The translations under genes and the position numbers were made by a program. From Nematostella vectensis (lineage: Eukaryota; Cnidaria; Anthozoa; Actiniaria; Edwardsiidae), in contig NC_064048.1 of the NCBI RefSeq assembly GCF_932526225.1, positions 2,433,597 through 2,497,596 on the forward strand: 64,000 nt of DNA. Direction: 5' to 3'. Under the pieces are notes generated by a model. That model worked only from the letters and a program-made list of their open reading frames with translations, searched no databases and was not told the origin of the DNA. Shown one piece after another: positions 58,057-64,000 of this stretch (positions are counted from its first letter, which is position 1; each line of letters opens with the position of its first letter).

Positions 58057-60503
58057 CTCTATAAGAGCGTATCCTTTTTACTTTCCCTCCCGAAATTAGT
58101 GAAACCTATTAGGGAGTAAATAGTTCTAAGTTCTAAGTTTTACGAAATTATTACTTTCACGATCGTCTTGTAGTTTTGGACATTTTTTTATGGTTATGTA
58201 TACGTGTGAATCTATTCATGTTTTGTCCGCCATTTTGAATATAAGCTGAAGGCCACTGACCAATTCCTGTGGGCTCATTACTACCCTTCTACCAAAGGGC
58301 TCAGAATTTTAAACCAACAGGGGATGGGTAAAGCAATTTTTAGCCTCTGGATCCTATCCCAGGGTACCATGTGACCTGCAGCCTACTTGTAGGCGTTTAT
58401 TTACCCTGTGCTTTTCGCTATGTTTACCCGATGTTTTTGTGCCTGCTCTCGGCCGGCACTTCGCGCAAATCGTTCACGGGTCAGCGCGCAGGAAAAAATA
58501 CCGGGTAAACAGCGAGAAAAACCGGGTTAGGTTAATATCGCCTTCAAGCAGGCTGCCAGTCGGTTTGATTGGCGAATCGCCCGCTAAACCACAGGGAGCT
58601 CACGATTTTTTCTCTATTGATATTACCAACAGAGCATGGATTCCCCAGAGCATGGTATTTGACATCATGGAAAACAATGTACAAATGTACGAAAAAAAAT
58701 GTATTGTCAAAAAGAATAAAAGTTGCTTAGTCTGGTATTTATATTTACATTTGTGCTTGTTCCCTCGCCGTTTTGGAGCATTTGCAGAGGTATTTGATGT
58801 TTTTCGAAGAACCGTCTTGCAGGTAAAAAAGAGCAAGTATTCCATCAACACTTTATTTGCGATTTTTAGAGCGCTGGATGGAATAAAGCACCATTGATCT
58901 TCACCTTGTTTTCAACAATGTTCTGAGGCAAGTTAAGTGTTTTTAGCTTTATCCTGCCTTTAGCGTCGATTTGACGACTAGTTTTTCGCCGTCGAGCGAC
59001 GATGGCTCACTTCAGAAGCGTGACATGTGCAGTGCGTGACATGTGTCTGTTTTGGCTCCGCGAGCGTGGACCGTAAAGCTGGTAAAATTAATTTTGCACA
59101 ATTTTATTTCAAGACAGGGCCGAATGGATTTCCCCCACTAGAGTTAAAGTGTTTATGGAAATACACATCTTTGTTTTTTGCCCACCATGGAATCATCTAT
59201 GATATTATTTTGGATTAGACAAAAAAAAATTATACACAGAATGGACCACCAGTTCTCTTATAACGGGCGTAGGAATTTCAACATTCTTTGCTTTGTTGAC
59301 TTGTCTACTTATAACTAATAATCAGAACATATCTGAAATCATACTTGTGTCTTGTGTGTGCCAGATTTCAATATCAAGCAAAAATGAAATAAAAAAACTT
59401 CATTAAACGCTCTAGTTTTCGCGCGGGTTTTGTTTTGAAGCAATAAGTTTGTACGGGTAATGATTACGCCGACCCCCCTCTAGCCGTAATAGTAAGAGCG
59501 ATAGTCAGGGTAATAAGAATTACAATACTGATCATCCAAACTCTGCAAGTTTTGACCCTTATTGTTTCTAAAATTTGAATTTTACCAAATCAAAGTAAAA
59601 TAAACACATTATTGCTTATATTCCGTGGCCGATATTGGAAGTTATTTGACGTATCGAATTGTTGTAAGAAGCCGTTTGTTTTTATTTTGATGGCGGTAAT
59701 TGATTTAAAGTGAAATTCTCTCAAGATACTGTCGCCTTTAGCTTTTTCGGGGGGATCTCGTGTTGAACAGAAAATTTGCCTCGGTTTATGAATGCATCGA
59801 TTTACACGCATTTGTATGGGGGTATTTGGAAGCTAACGGACAGCTTTTCAGCTTCCAAATTTCAACTCCGCGTAGTTGATCTACTGGAGACTTGTACCAA
59901 AAAGTCGTTCTTGGCAAGAATTTTCAAATTTCGTTATAAGAAGGCTAACAAGTTACTCACCTCTGAAGTTGGACAACGATTTGCGACTCGTGGTTTAAAC
60001 TCGACTTGCCTTTTCAAATCTCGACGCATTTCTCAAGGAATTTCAGTTTAGGGGTGCATTTGACTTTTTCCATGGGGGTTTCAAAGGATATCGCTGTGGC
60101 TTCCGTCTAACTGCTTTTATTTATGCTCCTGAACTGGTTCAGACTTGAAGTAATTCAGCCAAGGCAATAATGGCCGTGCGCGTATTTTACTTACGATTCT
60201 GGCTCTGGTTTTGAAGAAAATTGCTACTTCCCTCGCTTGAAAGGCCCAACAGTCTACGGAATAACATATTTGGGGTATCATTCAAGTGTGGAGTGAGCGA
60301 AATAAGACGAAATTCGTGATTTTTGGACGTCATTGACAGTGTTATGCTCTGTGCTCGAAATTTGTGATTGGTCGATTGAAGCGGCGAAGCATCGAAATTC
60401 AAAACTCCCACCAAATTTGCCGTGCAGTTCAATAAGTTTTGTATTTGCAAAGTGGGACAGGACATTGACTGGAAAATACCATCCCCGATCTACGGTCTGG
60501 AAA
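58057..60503. promoter_or_regulatory. Divergent intergenic region between ALKBH3 and ARID2
   Basis: 2.4 kb separating the two start codons; both promoters should lie here. GC content rises and CpGs are more frequent around 58400-58600 and 58930-59080. No exon of either gene was recognised. A 152-codon open frame at 58439-58897 has no family similarity. A stem GTTTACCCG...CGGGTAAAC spans about 58420-58510. Confidence 0.5.
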
Positions 60504-63500
60504 ATGGCCAAGGAACTCGGCCTAGATGCTTCTGCCTATGAAAGAGAATACAACAATTTTATGACCAAATTGAAGAAATTTCACGATAGTAAAGGGTGAG
60601 TTTAGCTTCTGGTGCCTAAAAATAGGCTTTCTGGTTGAAAGGTTCTCTTTTTCTTGTGTGTTTTTATAAATAGTTTTTAAATTCTTTGTGCAGGACTCCG
60701 TTTCGCCGGTTGCCTTGGCTTGGGGGTCAATTTTTGGACCTCTTTCTCTTGTATAAAAAAGTGACCGATCACGGTGGATGGGTGAAGGTACGTGAGTCAA
60801 GGCTTCGAAACTCGATTTTTTTTTTGAGTTTTTTTTACTAAAATTTACCCGACCTCTGCTTGTTTAATGTAGGTGACTGAGGATAAAAAGTGGAGGGATA
60901 TTGCAGAGTTTTTTAACCTCCCATCTACTTGTACAAACGCTGCTTTTGCTTTGAGGCAACATTATGCAAGGTAAGAGCGCTTGATGATTTCACTTTTATG
61001 AAGTGTTTTTTTTTTTCGCTTTCACTATTCTGTTCGGATAATTTTATAGTTTGCTATCTCTGATATCCGGTTGCTATCAAACATCGGTCGTTTAAACATG
61101 TTTCAGTACTTAATATCATAGTTTTAAGAAGATCTTTTAGCCAATGCTCCTATACTTTAGGGATCTATAGATTTATAAATGGCCAAGTGACCAAATTTGC
61201 ACTTTAACTATTTTTTCTTACATTTGTCCGACTGTCCGGCTGACAGGAGTATTACATCAATTAATACTCGTTCTAATCTTACTATTTATTGTAAATTCAT
61301 TGACATTTTAAACGGATTTTCCAGTCTTGTATTTTCAACCTCATTTGTCACCTGGTTGGCTTTGTTATGAAATTTGTTACACATTTGAAAACTTCCTTTT
61401 GAAAACAACACTCATATCTATCTTGGAAACCACCTAATAAAAAGGGATATCAATGAAAATCGACCAATTTCTATCTCGCTCTCCCTTCATCACAACTTTT
61501 TAAACCAAACTGTTTTTGTCCTTTGTGTTCAATTTGAAGAGGGGGCTAATGTTTCCCTTTCAGACCAAAACATTTGGTTGAAATTTGATCGGCCGAAAAC
61601 AGGCGTTAAAAGCTCTCCCCTATTTAAACCAAATTACTGTAAATGCCTGTTAAGTCATGGTTAGTGGCTATGGTAAAGCAGCTTCCGAAAAATTGCTAGA
61701 GAAATTTATTGCTTTGTGAGAATTTTATGTTAATTAGCAACGTGTGCCCTATTGTGCACACTTGTCTTTTTTTCTGGTTAAGTGAATTTCTTCATGTCCT
61801 TAGAGACCAAATGCCTGACTTGGTTGTGACCTTGGTGGCATATTGCCGTGTGAGGGCCACTATATATGTCAATTGACATGTCACTTATTTTTGAATTTGA
61901 ACAGAAAATTGTACAATTTGGTCACAAGTAAAACTAACATTCAAAATGGTAATTCTACCTTAGTTGGCGTTTATCTCCTTAAATAATGTCACCTTTTCCA
62001 GACTTTTCAATTAACTTTTCACTTTAGCTGAAGGATGCTATTTACTTCCTAAAGGTGCTTGTTTGTGAGCTAGAAAACTTGGCCTCCCAAGTACCAAACT
62101 TCTTCATATAGCCAAGTGTTCACTTGCCATAATTTTTGTCATTACCTCTTTCTAAGCCAGAAATTTGCTAGCAGCCAGCACTTAGGGGAAGTTATAGATA
62201 TTTATCTTGCATTAACAGCTTTTAAATTTAGAAAAGATGTGTACATTGTAAGCAGTGATTAATGATAGTGGAATTAGATGTTTTTATTGTTGATTACTAT
62301 CTCTGACACTGTTAACCAAAATGATAGCTACAATGTATGATCAGACACAAGAAGTCAAGTAGCATTTCATTTATTTTGCCTGGTAATTTGTATCTTTTGT
62401 TGCATTTTTTGGTTATTATGTTGCTACTTTGAAACTTTCACATTCCTTTTCTGTTAAAATAACTTCTGTCTCCCTTTTTTAATTCTCAACTTGCCTGTAT
62501 TTAGGAATAAGTGTGCAGTATTATTTTTATAATTTGGGAGACAGGTATATGTGAAAATGGTGTCTATTATTATTAGGTGGCCCATTACACACCTTAGGGT
62601 ATAAGAAAAACCACTAATTAACACTAACCACCTTGCAGTTTATTATATTAGGAGCTTTATCTATTGCCTGTGGTCTATCTACTTATGCTGCATAGCAGTC
62701 TGTGATTGAAAACTGCATCAGGTTACCCGAACCTTTTCCATTTTAAAGTGTATATACAAGATGAAAAATTGTGAAAAACATTGTTTACTTCTCTGTTGTT
62801 TACTTGAATTTCCTACAAGTGCTTTTTCCTTACTTGTTGTAAATGTATGTATGTTTCCTTTGATTTCTTGCACTTGAAAGTGATTAAAAAAAAAACAAAG
62901 GCCAAGTTCATTTGAATTGATTAACATTGGATGTGGCCTGTGAAAAAATACAACTTTTGAACTTTGCCTAAATAGCCAAAAATGCATATTCTTCATCGTG
63001 TTTTTTTTTTTTTTTAACAGATACCTTGAAGCATATGAGAGAATCAACTTCTTTGGGGAAGATGCTGAAGATGTGCTTGCGTCTGGACGGCCCAATACAC
63101 CCATATCAATGGCACCCTATATTGCGCCAGGTGAGCATGCGATTTGTCACCCCTCCTCGCATACAGTGGTGCATGTCGCCCTACAATACTCCTCCAGGGT
63201 TTGATTTTTGCAATTATTCACTTACCTGAGGTAATGCGGCTGAGTTGAGGGCATTTAAATTTTTCTTATTATCCATTCAATAATTTCATGGAATAAAATG
63301 ATAATAAAACATGTGTTTGTTATTGCCGAGGAAGCCTAGAGAAACTTAAAAGGAATAGGAATCAATAATTCAATTATAACTTTCAGTTAGGAAAAGCACT
63401 GTAATAGCACCATTATATGAAACATAAATTAGGTAAATTTGTGAAATTTAGCTCCCATACATTTTTCAAACATTTGGATCCACTGCTACTTAGTCTCCAC

Positions 63501-63987
63501 AAAAAGGGGTGTTATATGATCATACTTTGTTATCTCCATTTGAACTTACGTAAGTTAGAAACAACCCACCACTTTTTGTCCCAATCTGGCTGTCTATATC
63601 ATATCATATTATAATATTATATTCATATTTTATCATATCTTCCCTTTCAGAATATACACAGTCTATAATACCAAAAGGTAGGGGAAGTTCATGTATACAC
63701 ACTATTTACATTAAGTACTCAGTTTCAATTATATGCTTCTGTAAAAACCTGAAATAATCTTGATTAGATATTTGTCACCTCTTAAACTATTGTTTACTGT
63801 ATGTTTAGACTTTAGCGACTATTCAAAGTATTTTTATTCTTTTTGTGTGTGTTTTGCAGATGAAAATAGAAACTTTGAGAAGTTAGTGCTGTCCTTACAA
63901 TGTGGCTTGCCGAACGAAGTGGATTTTGCAATCAACATCTGTATGCTGCTTTCCAATGTCAGCAACTCTGTCTTCAACCTTACAAAG
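60504..63987 (+). CDS. ARID2: ARID2 (BAF200), 5' part, continues past window
   Basis: A subunit that defines the PBAF form of the SWI/SNF chromatin remodeller; nuclear. Exons: 60504-60597 (last base ambiguous by one), 60694-60787, 60873-60970, 63021-63130, 63651-63677, 63860-63987; phases match at every junction and all have GT-AG ends. The ARID DNA-binding domain covers about residues 10-110: FMTKLKKFHDSKG, LFLLYKKVTDHGGWVKV, WRDIAEFFNLPSTCTNAAF and ALRQHYARYLEAYE. Exon 6 encodes KLVLSLQCGLPNEVDFAIN and ICMLLSNVSNSVFNL, the start of the armadillo-like region and nearly identical to vertebrate ARID2. The ATG at 60504 has a good context (AAAATGG) and gives the short N-terminus seen in the family. 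The frame is also open upstream to 60333, so the start is not certain. Confidence 0.95.
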
Positions 63988-64000
63988 GTATCAGATTAGA

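Noticed and set aside
58439..58897. 152-codon open frame between ALKBH3 and ARID2
   Set aside because: No recognisable domain and no splice support; composition is unlike the neighbouring exons. It may be chance in a CpG-richer promoter region.

Overview
This is metazoan nuclear DNA: AT-rich, split genes with GT-AG introns, many short inverted-repeat transposons, minisatellites and a young LTR retrotransposon. Gene content (MON1, ALKBH3, ARID2, a GABA-A/glycine-type Cys-loop receptor, a CYP17/CYP2-like P450) points to an invertebrate animal. An anthozoan cnidarian such as a sea anemone is my best guess, but this is inference and no marker here proves it. I rebuilt all gene models by hand from splice sites, reading phase and known family sequences.

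Layout. 1-10,783 (-): MON1, the Rab7 exchange-factor subunit, 16 exons recognised; the last exon lies beyond base 1. 10,913-27,757: one nested transposon complex. Its outer element has inverted ends GGTAAGTACTTTA, an 8-bp target duplication GTCTTTAC, and two inverted subterminal arrays of a 17-bp minisatellite. A 4.9-kb IS630/Tc1-mariner-like DNA transposon (decayed transposase plus a second, SAM-like gene) sits between the arrays. A 7.0-kb intact Ty3/gypsy element is inserted inside the right-hand array. 27,758-31,561: gene-free, with several inverted-repeat elements. 31,562-34,122 (-): two-exon cytochrome P450. 36,455-50,985 (-): nine-exon Cys-loop receptor, 467 aa, with large minisatellites in its introns. 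53,642-58,056 (-): seven-exon ALKBH3, 269 aa. 60,504 to the window end (+): 5' part of ARID2, divergent from ALKBH3.

The host genes are functionally unrelated (endosome maturation, P450 oxidation, synaptic-type anion channel, alkylation repair, PBAF chromatin remodelling). There is no operon-like logic.

The most unusual signal is in the introns. Four separate exon 3' ends (three in MON1, one in the receptor) have been tandemly copied together with, or starting at, their 5' splice site, giving arrays of 2 to more than 30 repeated donor sites. The second is a near-textbook -1 frameshift signal joining gag to pol in the gypsy element, whose pol begins with a MYND-type zinc finger. The third is the outer transposon built almost wholly from inverted minisatellite arrays.
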